A stretch of 64,000 nt of DNA from Triatoma infestans (GCA_011037195.1 JAAEAF010007837.1:1-64000), one strand, 5' to 3'; positions 35,601 through 49,000 are shown, numbered from the stretch's first letter. Program-made: numbers and translations. Notes: generated by a model from the letters alone, not told the origin.

Positions 35601-38254
35601 AATGGAAAAGAGAAAATTTTCGGTTAAGTGGCAGATATAGAGGGGATAATTTATAAGAAGGGCGGCAGGGTTGGTAGCACTGAAATATAGGGCACAGAGT
35701 ATTGCCATTAAATTCGTCATAGTGAAGAGAACTAAGGGCAAAGTGGGCGAGCAAGGCTGTGCACGGCTCTTAGGGCAATCTTGCACTAGTGAACACGTCT
35801 CATCGACCTTCTTGTTCTGCATCTCTGCTCAGGGATAGTGGGGCCGTCGCTTTACTTCCTTATAGTGGTGCGGGGAGTTAGGGAAACTTCCAGTCTAGGC
35901 GTGCTGTTCACACGGCGCCCCACCAATACACTACCATTAAATTATTAATTGGCCTATAAATTATTAACTAAAGGAAGATAGTGGCGGCAAAGTAATAAGG
36001 CTGTGACGTAATAGTAGGTAATATAGTTGATGTGCCAACTTACCTAGTCTTACCAACCTTTACTTGTAAACTTAAAATTTAGTAAGCATTACAATATAAC
36101 TACTTCATACCGATCTATCTTCCATTATGGATACTTTTCTACAATGTTAAGCATTACAACTTTTTATACTTGATCCATTAGACTACTTTTAACGTGTAAT
36201 ATTACACCTAGTAGACTTGGCATGTTTCGTACCATGTATCAGCGAACTTTGTAGGGGGTGGTTGCTCCACGCTTTATTCTATAAACTTCATCCATTTATT
36301 TTGTGTTTCTTGTCGTGCCGGAATTGCAGAAGAGAGATTTATGCAGCAAACACTTTTATTACATGTGTGTTCCTTTCTCATGTTACTATAAGAATAACTA
36401 TTAAAATTGTGTCAAATTTTCGAAATTTAGCTTTTACAAACATGTTTTTGAAGTCCCCTGAATCGGAAATGTGGTTTTAAAAAATATTGTGTGATTGAAT
36501 GTAAATAGCACATTTTAGAAACAAAAATCTTAGAAAACTCAAATGATATTCTTCCCAAGTGTTACAGACAAGTAAGCAGAAATCCCTCAAACGGAAGTTT
36601 GACTTTATTAATTATATTTCAATTTTGTGACTTTCTAGAAAACAGCTCTAAATTTTCTTTAAACTCTGAATGGAAAAGTGTGCTCCAGTTTTATATAGTT
36701 AGTATACTGGCATATTAACGTGCTGGAAGGTGCGATCATACCATATAATTTGATGAGAATAGGGGCTTCAATTCCAATTTTAAGAAATCAATTGCCGGAA
36801 ATTAATTTCCTGACAGATTTTGCAGATTTCCGTTATTTTCTTGGGACAGCAAAATGAGTGTGTGTTAACGATTTAAAGTTCGTAAATTAATAATTATGTA
36901 ATCTATCATTTTTGTTTGAAACGTTTTTCGGGAAAATCGATTTTCTCGGCGATTAGGAAAAACTGAAACGTCATGGTCACTGTAATGTGTCATTTTATTG
37001 CAGTGTGGTTAAGCCTCTTGGGACAATGTGGACAGGTGGACTACTGGAGATAGCACTCACTGACTTTGGTCGAAAGAATAAGATAGTAGTCGAGTACATA
37101 CACGTTCAAGTTATAGTTCAAAGAAAATTACAATGTTTACAAAATATAGTTCATTCCTTATAAAGGCTTAATATAAAATAAATTATTTACCAAGCTGAAA
37201 TAAACACTAATCCCCCGTCACAATAATAAGTAAACAAGCTAACTTCCCACCCTTATCTTATATGTCTTGTAGCCTTTATTTCGAGGTTCAAGATATTTGG
37301 CCGATCTATAGAAGTGGAACGGAGGCAGTTCAAAACTCACTATTCGTTTCTTGCTCATCAGATCGAGAATGAAGAGTCATTTCCTTTTATGACGTCCTTG
37401 TGCATATGTAAGGCTGACAGCCCGACTGACACTTATCACATGGCTTCACAGCAGTGCACGGACTCCATTGCCAGACCACTGCATACCCAATCGTAGTTAC
37501 AATATCAGGAAAGAGGCCTTCTATATCCAGATTTACAGACTGGCAAGTTAACATAATGCTATTCCAAAGTATATTACATTCTCTTATCCCTGTAAAGAAA
37601 GCATTACTATTGTTCAGATTTTCGAATTGATCACATTCGAGTTTTACTTTCTAAGAGGAAGTATTACAACTGTGTCGGAAAAACTTACGAAATGGAGTTT
37701 TTCACAGGAAATACATGTATTAGGTTTCCTGAGAATAACATGTTTTTTAAACGACCAGTATATATATACTAGTGTATGTGTGTGTGAGTGTGAAAAAAAT
37801 ATCTGAAAAATGAAAATTCACTAAAATCTGAAAACTGATATTCTTTAAGGTATTACGATCGCATCGTCAGGTGTCATTACAGAATTAGTCAGCGCAAATG
37901 CGAAAATTACTAAATTTTGTCTTCTAGTTTTAATCGTAATTTTCTCGAAAATGGCTCCAACGCTTTTCTTTACAGTTAAGGTACTGACTATCCACGTTTC
38001 CAGCCTGTCACTTTTATTTGGATCATTTAGCAAGGATAATTGATTCTGAAGTATGGAAGTGGGCATGGGAGATTGCAATGTTATTCTTTCTTTAATCTGC
38101 TATTTCAGTACAATGTACGGTGCTAATCTTTTATAAGGTTAAGCAACATTAAATTATAATTAATAAATAATGCTATAATTGCAGGTCTGAAAAAATCTAT
38201 AGTGCGAATTTACCGAACTGGAATCTGATTTTTCGGATTCCTTTTTTATACTTA
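32619..38254. other. Long non-coding stretch with family A copies
   Basis: Family A copies or fragments are at about 33900-34330, 35160-35480, 36330-36980 and 37570-38000. The last is a good + copy with TTTTCTCGAAAATGGCTCC at about 37940. The part 34640-34700 and the part 35660-35940 are more GC-rich and not repeat-like; they could hold regulatory or exon sequence, but no frame or motif supports this. The frames listed there are all under about 90 codons. Confidence 0.45.
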
Positions 38255-39120
38255 TGGGTAAGGGCTCTCATCTCTACAAGGAGATCAAGCGGCAACACAC
38301 CAGCGACCACCGGTAAGGAGGCCGTGGATGATGTCGCATAGGCTCTTGTTACTGAGCACAAAATGGCTCTTTACATTCGCAACAGAGTGCCGCTGAACGA
38401 CTGCATGTCAAGCTTATCGGCCCACCAGGCAGCTGCGTACGCTGCGACATTCTCTATTATGCTCCTGCAAATGGTTAAGGCTACACCAGTCTTCAGCCCC
38501 CACTCACCACGGGTTACTCTTTTTTACAAAACAAGGGTACAAGTTGAGACATCTGGAGGCAACCCACTGAATATAGGGCTTAAAAGAAAGCTTCCAATCC
38601 AGCAGCACGCCCAGGTACTCAAACTGGGTCACATGGACTATTCTATGATCGTCCACCCTAATCCAGGGAGAACGACTGGGATGAAGTTTGCCTTTCATCA
38701 GCATCACTTTAGACTTCTCAAACGAAATCTGCAGCTTCTCCCCTTGACACCAATTCTATATTCGGATCACTACAGCGCTAGCACGCTCTTCTAACTCGCG
38801 ACGAGAATCACAGGCCTATTGCGACGACTATTGCAAGGTCGTCAGCGTATGCAACTGAATCACAATAATCCATATTCTCAGTATGCTCTAACAATCCATC
38901 CATAACCAAGTTCTATAGGAACGGGCCCAGCACCGAGCCCTGCGGACAACCTTTAGTTATTGGCCTTGAAATTCGCCGGCTTGAGTCACTAGCACCGCCA
39001 CCCTTTCAGTGAGGTAGCTTAGTATCATTTCAGAAGATCGGTGGACAATCTCTTCTTCTGAGTGACTCCAACACAGTCGGCTAACAGATGACAGGGTCGC
39101 TGCCTTTAGTGGAACCACAT
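38255..39120 (-). pseudogene. R1-like LINE reverse transcriptase remnant
   Basis: Read on the minus strand, the remnant starts with EMILSYLTERVAVLV and passes GCPQGSVLGPFL (near 38950-38925), the conserved block of non-LTR reverse transcriptases. The active site YADDLAIVV follows (near 38855-38825), then FEYLGVLLDWKLSF (38627-38590) and a C-terminal thumb region with TRAYATSSTASLPVVAGVLP. The order and the last block fit the R1 clade of LINEs, which insert by target-primed reverse transcription. Stops and frameshifts break it at several points. The endonuclease and RNase H parts are missing, so it is a fragment. Confidence 0.82.
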
Positions 39121-40109
39121 TCACGTAAACAAACCCTAAAATCAAACATGTACAGTCCCCACAGCATTTATATGTAACGCCAAGGAAAACTGGCCTAAAA
39201 AACATTTAATTAAATGTTTTTAAAAAAAATATTAATCAATACAAATTCCAAGTTTGTAGATAATTTGCCGATATTATAACTGTATGAAGTGCAGTAAGAA
39301 AATGTAGTGTGACTGTGTTTATTACGTGTCACACCATATCTGTTGCCACAGGACAAAAGTTGATGAAGTTATCAGTTACGAATTGAATCGAAATCCAGAG
39401 GAATATTTCCAAATTCACTACTAAAGTAAACTGTTTGTTATAAAAGTATTAAATTAAATGAAAAAGAAAACAACAGCAATACATAGTAAAAACACATAAA
39501 TAAATCTAGGGTGATAAAGTAAATTAGCTATAAAAATGTAATAAACGATTAATAAAAATGTGCAACAAGTTGGTGTCGTCATCAAACGGGTCATAATAAA
39601 CAGATGGATAATAATGGCCCAGCACCCGCATGTGATTCTTGTCTTCCCCTGATCACAAAGCAAAACGGAAAGGGAAATTACACCGTCATTCTTTGGTCGG
39701 CGCTTCCAAAGATCTACTTGATAATGACAACAAAAGTAGAATTACATCACCAACTTTCTGCTTCCATAACAGCAATAACATGGTGATAAAGTGGAAAGAA
39801 AGCCGTTTTAATGTCCATCCGGATCGTCTGCACTACTTCCTCATCAGGAGTGCACCCTCCCCACTTGGTCAATTCGAAACGTTCATTGACTGCCTTCGTT
39901 AAAAAAAAAAAATTATTTCTTTCTATACCTTCTGATTATAAAACAATTGTTATACATATAATCTATCTAAAATTCTGTTATCACAACTATTCTCAAATCT
40001 GGATTGTTTACTAACGTTGATCTATTTGTAGGAAGAAGAAGAGCCGCACAACAATACATGTTGGTTTTTAGGGCATACCTAAGTAGTGAATGACAATATT
40101 GTAGACTGT
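39121..40109. other. Non-coding stretch with an A-tailed segment
   Basis: The segment at about 39560-39912 is GC-richer, carries CCTCATCAGGAG and AATTCGAAACGTTC near its right end, and closes with a 12-A run. It may be a short retroposon or another PLE-derived repeat on either strand, but I could not find terminal duplications. The frames here are short and without domains. Confidence 0.35.
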
Positions 40110-40434
40110 AGGTTTGTTCCAACAAACATTTTCTAATTAGTTGCCAAATGAGTTTTGCTTACGATTATACGCATTTAAAAAAAAATTATTGCGTCTATAC
40201 CCTTTCGCAATTGAATCACATGAGACGATTTACTGTGCATGTCCGGACTGTTAGTACACGACTAACTTGGGCAGTTCTGATCAATCATAAACTAGTTTCA
40301 AACTGCATTGAGGTTTAGTTGGAATATCTGATTTTTAGCTTGAAATCGGTTTGGATATTGTTGGGACACATATTTATCATTGTGCATGCTCTAGGCAATC
40401 ACAAACCAGTTTGAGGCTCTTTTGGAACAAACCT
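40110..40434. mobile_element. MITE-like element, 325 bp
   Basis: The ends are perfect 13-bp inverted repeats, AGGTTTGTTCCAA and TTGGAACAAACCT. The interior has no coding capacity. Size and structure fit a non-autonomous DNA transposon. The target duplication is not clear from the flanks, so the superfamily cannot be assigned. Confidence 0.65.
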
Positions 40435-41299
40435 TATATTACAGGACTATTTCAAAAGCAAAACAGTGGGACCAAAGCAATCTTAATTCTGAAAATTAAA
40501 TAAGATGGAAGGGCTAGCTTTAAAATGGTTGCCAAGTCTAGGAGGGGCATAGATGTCTATTGTTTTAATGTAATAAAATAAACAATTGGGGAATACACTA
40601 ATAAGATTTTAATTACCCAACTATTCCCAACAATGATTCTATTTTTCTAAAAGCCTTCTCTTTACAAACAGCCCCCCATATTGTATCAGAGTCTATTAAT
40701 CTGTTTCAGCTACTGACTCTATTGCAGCCGCCTGTTCTGAAACTCTGCCAGTGTTCACTAAATTGAAACATGTAATCGTCAATCCGTTTTTCTCTCAATT
40801 AATGCTGCCTAAATCCCATGGACTTGATATCCAATATAATGGTAGTTAGTGGCCCTGCTAATGACAATGTTGAAGAATGTTTTCGGCACGTTCATCGCTA
40901 AAATTATAATCGCTGAATTACTCTAACTTCCTTGTTGGCTGCTAATCGTTGTTTTACAATCATCGCCTTTGTTACTTTCTCTTTCTGCCATGAACAGGAA
41001 GTATTTCGATTGTGACAAAACTTACAAAGTCTAGTTCTTAATGAAAATACATGTTTTGAAGTCCCCAGAAAAAAGGAAAAAAAATCTGGTATGAAACGCT
41101 AACTTCACTTTCTCTTACTCCTCTTAATGCAATTTAATCAATAAGTTTTTTTGTTTAAATTGCTACCTTACAATGCTTAGTTTGGTTGGCCATAAACATG
41201 GCGGTGAGGATTTTACTTGTATACCTGAGCAGCTTTATGCGAAGCGCTCTAAAAATAAGAAAGCTTGACCAAATTTAATTTTAAACAAACTGATGGACC
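40435..41299. other. Non-coding stretch
   Basis: Family A pieces lie at about 40960-41110 (CTTTCTCTTTCTGCCATG and ACATGTTTTGAAGTCCCC). No gene is seen. Confidence 0.45.
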
Positions 41300-42000
41300 T
41301 GCAATACGCCTCCAAAACCAGTTTTTTCAGAAAAAATGTCTCAAATAAAAGTGATATGTTTCTATCAATGCAGCAAGCATTCTAAGTTTAAAGAAATCTT
41401 GGTAACCGTTTTCAAGAAAATTCCAAAAAATTCAAAAACCTATTCTGTACAACTCACACTTGCGGTTAACCGATTTTCTTTAAATTTAGTGCTATTAATG
41501 TTATTAATATTCTGTATGTAATAATACCATGTATTACGGAAGGTGGTACTTGAGTGGAAAGCATGACGTCACTGTTCACCCCCTCCCTCCCAAAAAATCA
41601 ATTTTTCCGTGAAAATGTTTTAAATAAAAGTGAGGTATATGTGGGTGTGTGCACAGTGTACCAAGTTTAAAAATAATCGTTGCAGCCGTTTTTAAGAAAA
41701 TTCAAGATTTTTAAGAAAAAATCATTCAGTAAAATCGTACTTCCGCTTGATGGGTTTTCCCACAAATTCTCGTGTCAGATGTGGTGGTAATGGCTAACCA
41801 GAATACCAAGTTTAAGCTTCCTGCGACTTTTCGTTTTTGAGATATTCTGTTTTACACACACACCCACACACACACACACACAGACCATTCGCTAAAAAGA
41901 TTTTTTCGTTTCTGTGGATCCCAATTCGTTTCCAGTGAAAACTCAAATTCGAAAAGCTTGTACGATCATAATACTTCCTCTTATTAGGAGCAAAAGAAAA
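41300..42000 (-). repeat. Family A repeat, best preserved copy
   Basis: This reverse-oriented copy of about 700 bp shows the blocks in order: TTAACCGATTTTCTTTAAAT, AATCAATTTTTCCGTG, TAATCGTTGCAGCCG, TCGTACTTCCGCTTGATGG, TCCTGCGACTTTTCG, TTTTTGAGATATTCTG, a CA-rich centre at 41853-41881, TTCCAGTGAAAACTCAAATT, TACGATCATAATACTTCCTC and TTATTAGGAGCAAAAG. It is non-coding on both strands. I do not recognise the family. A partial copy in the opposite orientation follows at 42000-42330, starting with a (TG)n run at 42023-42042. Confidence 0.75.
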
Positions 42001-42621
42001 TGAAAATTTTTTTTAAGGAAGTATGTGTGTGTGTGTGTGTGTTACCACCGTCGTAACTTATAAGAAGTTTCCAGTCAAAATCCATTAACCGAAATCGTGA
42101 TTTTACTATTTCCTTTTCGACTTTTGGTATGTCTATTTTTTGTGACTTTCTTGAAAATGGCTCCAACTTATATATGCACACATGCGCAAGGTCTTGCACA
42201 CATCTGCAAGGTCTATCACTTTTATTTGAAATATTTTCCAGCAAAGTTGATTTTGGTGGGAGCTCCAAGGTTCTTGTCTATATACTACTTTAGTACAATA
42301 TATGGTTCTAATGTCTACCCAATATCGAGTTATATTTCATACAAATGTCTGCAAAGTCCCGGTACTACTTTGCAGAAACGGTTTCTGGGTGTTTTGGAAC
42401 TTTCGTAAAATTCTTTTACGATAACTGCAAACTGAGGAGGCTGGTTGCGCCTTGTAACCCTGTTTTCAAAAACAACATTTTTTTGGAAAAATTAGTCTTA
42501 ATATTAAATTTGAATTGAAATAATGTTCTAAATAACATCAGGGCTCCATTGTGACGTCCATACTTGGCCGAGAGAATTGGACCTCCTTTTTATACAACGG
42601 TCCCATCTCTGTTGCAGGACC
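42001..42621. repeat. Family A fragments
   Basis: A (TG)n tract at 42023-42042 is followed by TTTTCGACTTTTGG and CTTGAAAATGGCTCCAAC, the usual family A order. The pieces at 42380-42510 belong to the same family. The segment 42530-42620 just before the LINE remnant has no recognised content. Confidence 0.55.
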
Positions 42622-43117
42622 GTTAAATACCTAAGTACGTACCTTGACAAAACATTTATGTGGAACTAAAGTAAAACCACAAGAGCTAAATACTCCATAC
42701 ATATTCACCTTAATCTACTAGACAAACTAAACCCTCAATAGACAACAAAGCACTTCATGTGTAGCCAATATTACGGTCATAATATTGCGGCCAATCTGTA
42801 ATTTTACGGTTGAAGTTGGGGCTTAACCAAGCGAACCAAGAATCCAGTCCCTGCAATCCAGTCTCCACTAAATCACTCAAACTCCATACCTCATATCCAA
42901 CCTAACCTTACATACAGATTTAGAAATATCTTCATCAAAGAAATCATATCTTCCCGTTATATTACTAAAATTACGTGAATCTCTCCTCCTTCATTCAAAT
43001 GCTCCCGTCTTACAGTTGGACTATTCCCATATTCCAGGTAGTCCTCACCGCCGACTAAAAAGTCTGTGGCCGAGAGATTTACTCAACCATGAACACTGTT
43101 TCATTGTAGTTTAAGGA
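42622..43117 (+). pseudogene. Jockey-like LINE ORF2 C-terminal remnant
   Basis: The + frame opens with VKYLSTYLDKTFMWN, the block that follows the active site in Jockey-type reverse transcriptases (usually KYLGxxLDxxLxW). It goes on with LLDKLNPQ, LTLHTDLEISS, HSNAPVLQLD and RRLKSLWPRDLL, the recognisable tail of Jockey ORF2 proteins. Several stops and a frame change are present. The catalytic part upstream is missing, as in the 5'-truncated LINE copies commonly found in animal genomes. Confidence 0.75.
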
Positions 43118-44879
43118 ACATTATTACTAAATAATCTAAATGAAAAACTAAATCAATATTCTCAACAATTCACATAAATAAACTTCATACTGGATACTGG
43201 GCCCTCACACCGCGCTGAAATACACAGTATAGTCACATTCAAGTAGTTATGGTGATACCATCAAGTATAATAAATTACTAATCAGCTACGCCAAGTAAAC
43301 CAGTAGTAAACATTCTAACTTTGAATTTCACTTGTCAAGTACTGATGTAAAAACTGCATTTAGGAAATGTCGCCAGACATTTTTCGCCGAGTCTGTTTGT
43401 TATCCCTGACACTGACATTTTACAACTTTCTTTTACTGTTGTAAGGAAACGTTTTACGATGTCGCAGGCGTCTGGAATTTAATTTTCTCTGGAAATACAT
43501 GTGTTGAAGTGAAACACTTACATTGCTCTCTCTCATATTACTGTATATAGATATGGATATTATTGGCTGATATAATTATACCTACTTCCATTTAAGCTGG
43601 TCCTGGCTTTGGACTATATCAACTTGGTATCATTAAGGAAAAGAAAACAATCTTAGTCGAAAAACCAATAATCATATATTTCCATTGAATGAAATAACAA
43701 AGAAAAAGACTTAACTGTACAAAAATACAGGCGGGGCGCCCCAAGTGATACGTTTGAACAGGGTTCACATTTTCCAAAATAGGATTTTGGACAACTAATT
43801 TATCTATTAAGTTCAATTCAAATATATAATACGCGTGGTATAGACAGAAATCGGCTGTCCAAAATAGGATTTTGGACAACCGATCTCATCTATAACACCA
43901 AAAAAAAAACTACTGTCACACGATTCTACCGAGTACCTTCGCCACTGCTCTATTATACTAAAAAGTTACGTTCAACAGAAACCGCAGCGAGCGCTCCAAG
44001 CGGCCAGCGCGCGAACAATTACAGTATTCAAATTTGCTTCAAACCCGGATATTCACTATACTTTTCTTTCATAAATACTTAAGTAGCGGGATAAGTTATT
44101 GACTGGACATTCCAAGTATTGATTATATTGCAAACCACATGGCATTATTACCTTAACTCCCAAAAATTCTTGTTACTCAAATTAGAACTCAAGCCACACA
44201 TTCCCAGATTCCCCTAAAATAAAATTTGACAAAAATGTTTCAAATATTACGACAGGTTTATATAAATGTAGTTAGGATCCCAAGATTAATTGGTGGCAGT
44301 GCCAACCATATTTCCAAAAAAATTCACAAACCGGTAATCGCTATCCCGGTGAGCCGCTTCTTCGTCAAACTAGGAATTCTAGCAATGCATTTATTGCTCT
44401 TTTCATTGGAATCCACATTGCACAGAATTTCCATAAATCAATTTTCCTTTGAAAAGTTTCTGCCTTTTTGTTTACAGTTAATTTGTAAAATATAAAGATA
44501 CTGCGTAGATATTAAAGAGAAGAGTTGGATAACTGCACTTCCGGTTGGCAAATTTCGACCAATACTTTTGTCATCGCATCTTTGATCCTTCACTGCAAGA
44601 ATAATCCAGCTTGTGCTAAAGGCGAGCTTTCGTTTCAAATATAAAAATATATATTTTTTAATAAGTGACCAATTTTTTCAAACTCGGAATTTTTATTACA
44701 TATTTAATTATTGTTCTCAGCATCTCACAACAAATGAAACAATAAGTAAACTGAAAAACAAAGGGAAGAATATTTGAAATAAAGGTTGACAAACCCTTCA
44801 ATGACATACAAACAAGTAAAGACAATTACATATCCCCCCACATATTTGCAAATTTAACGCCACAAATTCCGCAAAACTA
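43118..44879. other. Non-coding stretch with family A fragments
   Basis: Family A fragments lie at about 43380-43540 and 44280-44640. A 22-bp direct repeat with the core TCCAAAATAGGATTTTGGACAA occurs near 43775 and 43858; its inner part, CCAAAATAGGATTTTGG, is nearly palindromic. No gene is seen. Confidence 0.45.
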
Positions 44880-46030
44880 ATTAAAATAAATTTTATTTAA
44901 GGTAAGTATCTATGCAGTTAGCAGTCCAATTTTAAATAAAATGGTTGTAGTCGTTTTCGAGACAATCCAAAACTCTCAAAAACCTGTACTTGTATATTTC
45001 TGTTTGTTCTTTATGTGCACTAGTGTTAATAGTCAGAAAAAGAAAATATACGTCTTCATTGCAATATTAGGCCACAACATCTGAAATCTTCTTGTTTCTC
45101 AGATCCCTATTCTGTAAAGATGCATTTATGGTTAATCGATTTTCTTAAAATTTGGAATTCTTCGAAGGCATATTAATACTATATACGTGGTAGAAGCATA
45201 CACCGAATTGAAGTAGTACTTTAGATGAAAACTTAACGTTACTGTTTCCCCATAACCCCCCCAAAGTCAATTTTCCAGGGAAAATGCTTCAAATGAACGT
45301 GATAATTATAGTGTACACGAATTGAGATAATACAGAAAGTTTAATGAAAATCGTTGTAACAGTTTTCAATAAATTCGCGAAAAACTGAAAAAATGTTTAG
45401 TAAAGTCGCACTTTCGGTTGATGGATTTGGTCCGAATGCTTAGTGTCAATTGCAGTGTTGGTATCTAAACGGAATCAAGTGTGAGATTCCAGCGATTTTT
45501 CGTTTTTGCGATACATATTTAATTCTCGTTAATACTATATAGATGATGGAACCTCACATTAAATTAAAAGAGCACTTTAGAGGAAAGTATAACCCGACTC
45601 ACAACACCAAAACCCCTCATCCAGGAAAATATTTCAACTGAGAGTTGCAGCTGTTTGTTTATATGTGGAAATGGAACAAAAATCGTTACAGCCGTTACCG
45701 AAAAAAAGCAAAAAATTGAAACTTCGATTCGGCAAAGTGATATTTTCGATTGATCGATTTTTGGCTACAATCAGATTGTCACATCCTCTGGTAGCAAGCA
45801 CTTGAACGAAATACCAAGTTACAGCTTTCTGCAATTTTCGGTTTTTATACTGGCCACACATACCACATACTCACAGACATACGGACCCTTTGCTAAAAAT
45901 ATTTTTTCGCACTCAGGGGACCTTAAAACATTATTTGTTGTGAAAACTCTATTTCGAAAATTTGATACGATCACAACAGTTTCTCTTGGAGTAAGAGAAA
46001 GTTATAATAAGGACAACTATTTTTTCGTAT
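44880..46030 (-). repeat. Family A, two adjoining copies
   Basis: Two reverse-oriented copies follow one another, about 44880-45540 and 45541-46030. Each has the order seen at 41300-42000, and the second closes with TCTCTTGGAGTAAGAGAAAG. The second is interrupted near its start. Together they show that the unit is at least about 650 bp long. Confidence 0.7.
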
Positions 46031-49000
46031 CGTGATGTCTGAAGAGATCTTTGCGTGCTTGGAGCAAAACCTGGTTTCGGATGAGCAGACAAGAATGCAC
46101 TCTTACGGCATAAACAGAACGTTCCAACACTAAAAGTAAAAATAATCATAGTCAGCGGAAGGGGAAGTTTTGCTTCCTAGCAATCCAATAAATCCAACAT
46201 CTTCAATATCGTCATATTTTCTTTGGTACAAGTTAAACTTGTCTAATAGCATTTTTCATTTATTAAAATTACAATACATTTTATATTATTATTTTAAAGA
46301 AAGTGTCCTGGAAAAAAGCGCGAATGGAAAAAAAAAAGAATGACTAATGTCGGCCATTGCAGTTAGAGCTAGTGGGGAGGAGATTTTCAAATCAGGCTCT
46401 GACCACTCTAAGTCCCTCTCTGCAGATGAATAAAAATTGGCGATAAAAAAAAATAGAAGGAGGACCGCAAAAAATATTACATGGGAGTGGGGAGACAGAA
46501 CAAAACTGTGGATAGTAAAAGAGAAAGAGTCAATTTTACGGTTGAATTATTTCCATTATTTGAAGAGCTGCTCACAGAGTATCGTCTACAGTAGAGCACT
46601 TTTTTCACCACACAGACACAAAATAAAGACACTATACAGACACACACACACATTAAGGAGATGTGATAGAATCCCTGAGATTGTTGCGGTGTCTGCCGTT
46701 CCCTCAGGATGGTCGACTCCTTTCATGGCGGTTACTATATCCACTTCAATTTTCCTACGCTTTTCTTTTTCCTTCTTCTTCGTCTTTTCATTGTGTAGGG
46801 CCAGCGGCGGCGCAAACAGAAGCCCAGGTTGCCAGAATATCATTTTTCAGAGCCAGGTTCCGAATGTGTCCAAGGTTTTCTAATTCTCCTTCCATCGGAT
46901 GATTCAGATAAAAGAAAAAGTTCAAACAGTGCGAGCGAAGTAAGGAATCCCAGGATACAAGGAAATTCATTAAAATTTCGTTTAAAACTTTCTTGTAAAA
47001 CTTGTAATGTGAATCACAAACGACTTTCTCTTACCTGATAGTTGTTATAAATTGACAATTTTTCTTAAGTTGGAATCTTTAATAAACGTTTATTTATCCT
47101 CAATATATATGACGCAGTACTTACTAGTTTTAATAGAGCAGAAGTACTTCCGGAATTGGCCAACTCCTTCTGTTATCCCAGCAAAACTAGAAACGGCAGT
47201 TTAAAATTAAGCCTTAACCTTAGATTTCCCGGAACCTCCAAAAATACATTTTCCGGAATATCCAAAGAAAAGCGATATTCTTCCGAAAATATTATTAAGA
47301 TACCGCACAATATCTGCAGCTGCCTTAGAGGGAAGCTAACACAGCTGCTGCACCTCTAAATCAATTTTCGCAGAAGAACATTTCAAATAAAAGTGTTAAT
47401 GTTACAAATGTACAGTATGGAATATTGGGTTTAAAGAAACTCGTTTGAGTCTTTTCCATAAAATCAAAAAACTAAATATATCGGTTCAGTAAAATATTTT
47501 GGTTGAGAGATTTTTGTCATTAACTTGCTGTTGAATTAATTGGGTATCAGGAGATACCCAAACATAATATGAACACAGCACAAAGTAATTCAGATATACA
47601 CAAACCAGCTTCACAAAATCACTTTTACAGCCCCAGAATAAACAAACGTTTCCGGTGAAAATCTATTTCGTAAATTTCCCACCACGGCCAAGGAATTGAA
47701 CCACCAGATCTCAGCTTGGCGGTTTGCGACTCTAACCACTGAGAAAAATTTAACTAAAAGGAAAAATCAGAAATAAACATTAATTCATTTTCGAAACTTC
47801 AAATCATCGATAATTATAAGAGTGAAATCAAATGATTTGGTCACGATTTGTGATGCTGACTGGTGGACATCTTGTGAACTAGCCCCAAGCGGTGTAAGCC
47901 ATAAATACTACTTCAAGGATAAAGTACCGATTTTATTTATTTATTGACGGTGTATAATTTTTGAACAAAAGAACTTTCAAATGCAGCTTGCCTTATTTCC
48001 CTTTATTTCAAGGAGTAACAAAATAATGTTGGAAGAGATATTTTCTACCTTCGGCCACCTGTTACAATTTTCTTGAGGGAAAATGAAGTTTAAAATAAAG
48101 CTGTAAAGATGGCCGAGGGATTGAAGAGCAGCAGGTGCCGTCACTAATTCCTTTTGAATTAATTATCTTTTTTTACTAACAAAAATCTGATTAAAAAAAT
48201 CTATTTAGCATTTTATTTTAATATTTATAAAGGAGGCTGCGGCAAAGGATAGGAAAAAATAAGAGAAAGTAATACAGCATACAGAGAGAAATATCTGCAC
48301 AGCAAAACTTGCTGCCCTGCGCTGTGGAACTCTATTTAAATTAACTCTGTGAGACTGTATAAATTAGACTGTCATTACTTTCTCTTACGTGTAACAACTT
48401 TCTCGGGAAACAACCGAGTCGAGTTTTGGAAAACGCATTTTCACAGGAAATATATGTTTTGAGGTAATGCTGAAAGCGGAGAAAAAGATTTTAGCAATTG
48501 GACTGCATGTAATTGTATTTATTTATGTGAGTGAGGAGAAAGAAAATCTCTCCAAGAACGAAAAATCGCGGGAATCTTAAACTAATTAATCTGAACTGAT
48601 TCTAAACGGATCTAAACGGATCCGACATGAACTTTCGGAATAATCAACCGGAAGTACTACTTCAGTGAATGTTTTTTTTTTATTTTTTCGCGATTTTCTC
48701 TGCTTCAAACGAATTTCTCTAAAATTCGCAATCCAGCACTCACACACACAAAGGCCAATCCCTTTATCCGAACAGTTTTTCCAGTAAAATAATTTTTGGA
48801 GGGGTGAACCCTTCGTGTCGGCTACCAGGTGGCAACCTAAACGGGATATTGTATTTCTCTGTATATGTGTATGGTAGACCGAGTCTCTGGGCTTCTCATC
48901 GAAATATAGAAAAAGAAGAAAAATCCAACGTGTTGTCCCGTTTAGATACCTCCATCGCTACTGACTAAAATTTCTGTAGGATTCCTTCTGAATTTTGACG

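Noticed and set aside
39560..39912. A-tailed retroposon
   Set aside because: It ends in 12 A residues, but no flanking direct repeat was found and no second copy is seen in the window.
46437..46883. 148-codon frame, the longest of the window
   Set aside because: Composition changes along its length, with Ser/Phe and basic tracts, no recognisable domain, and competing frames of similar length on both strands.
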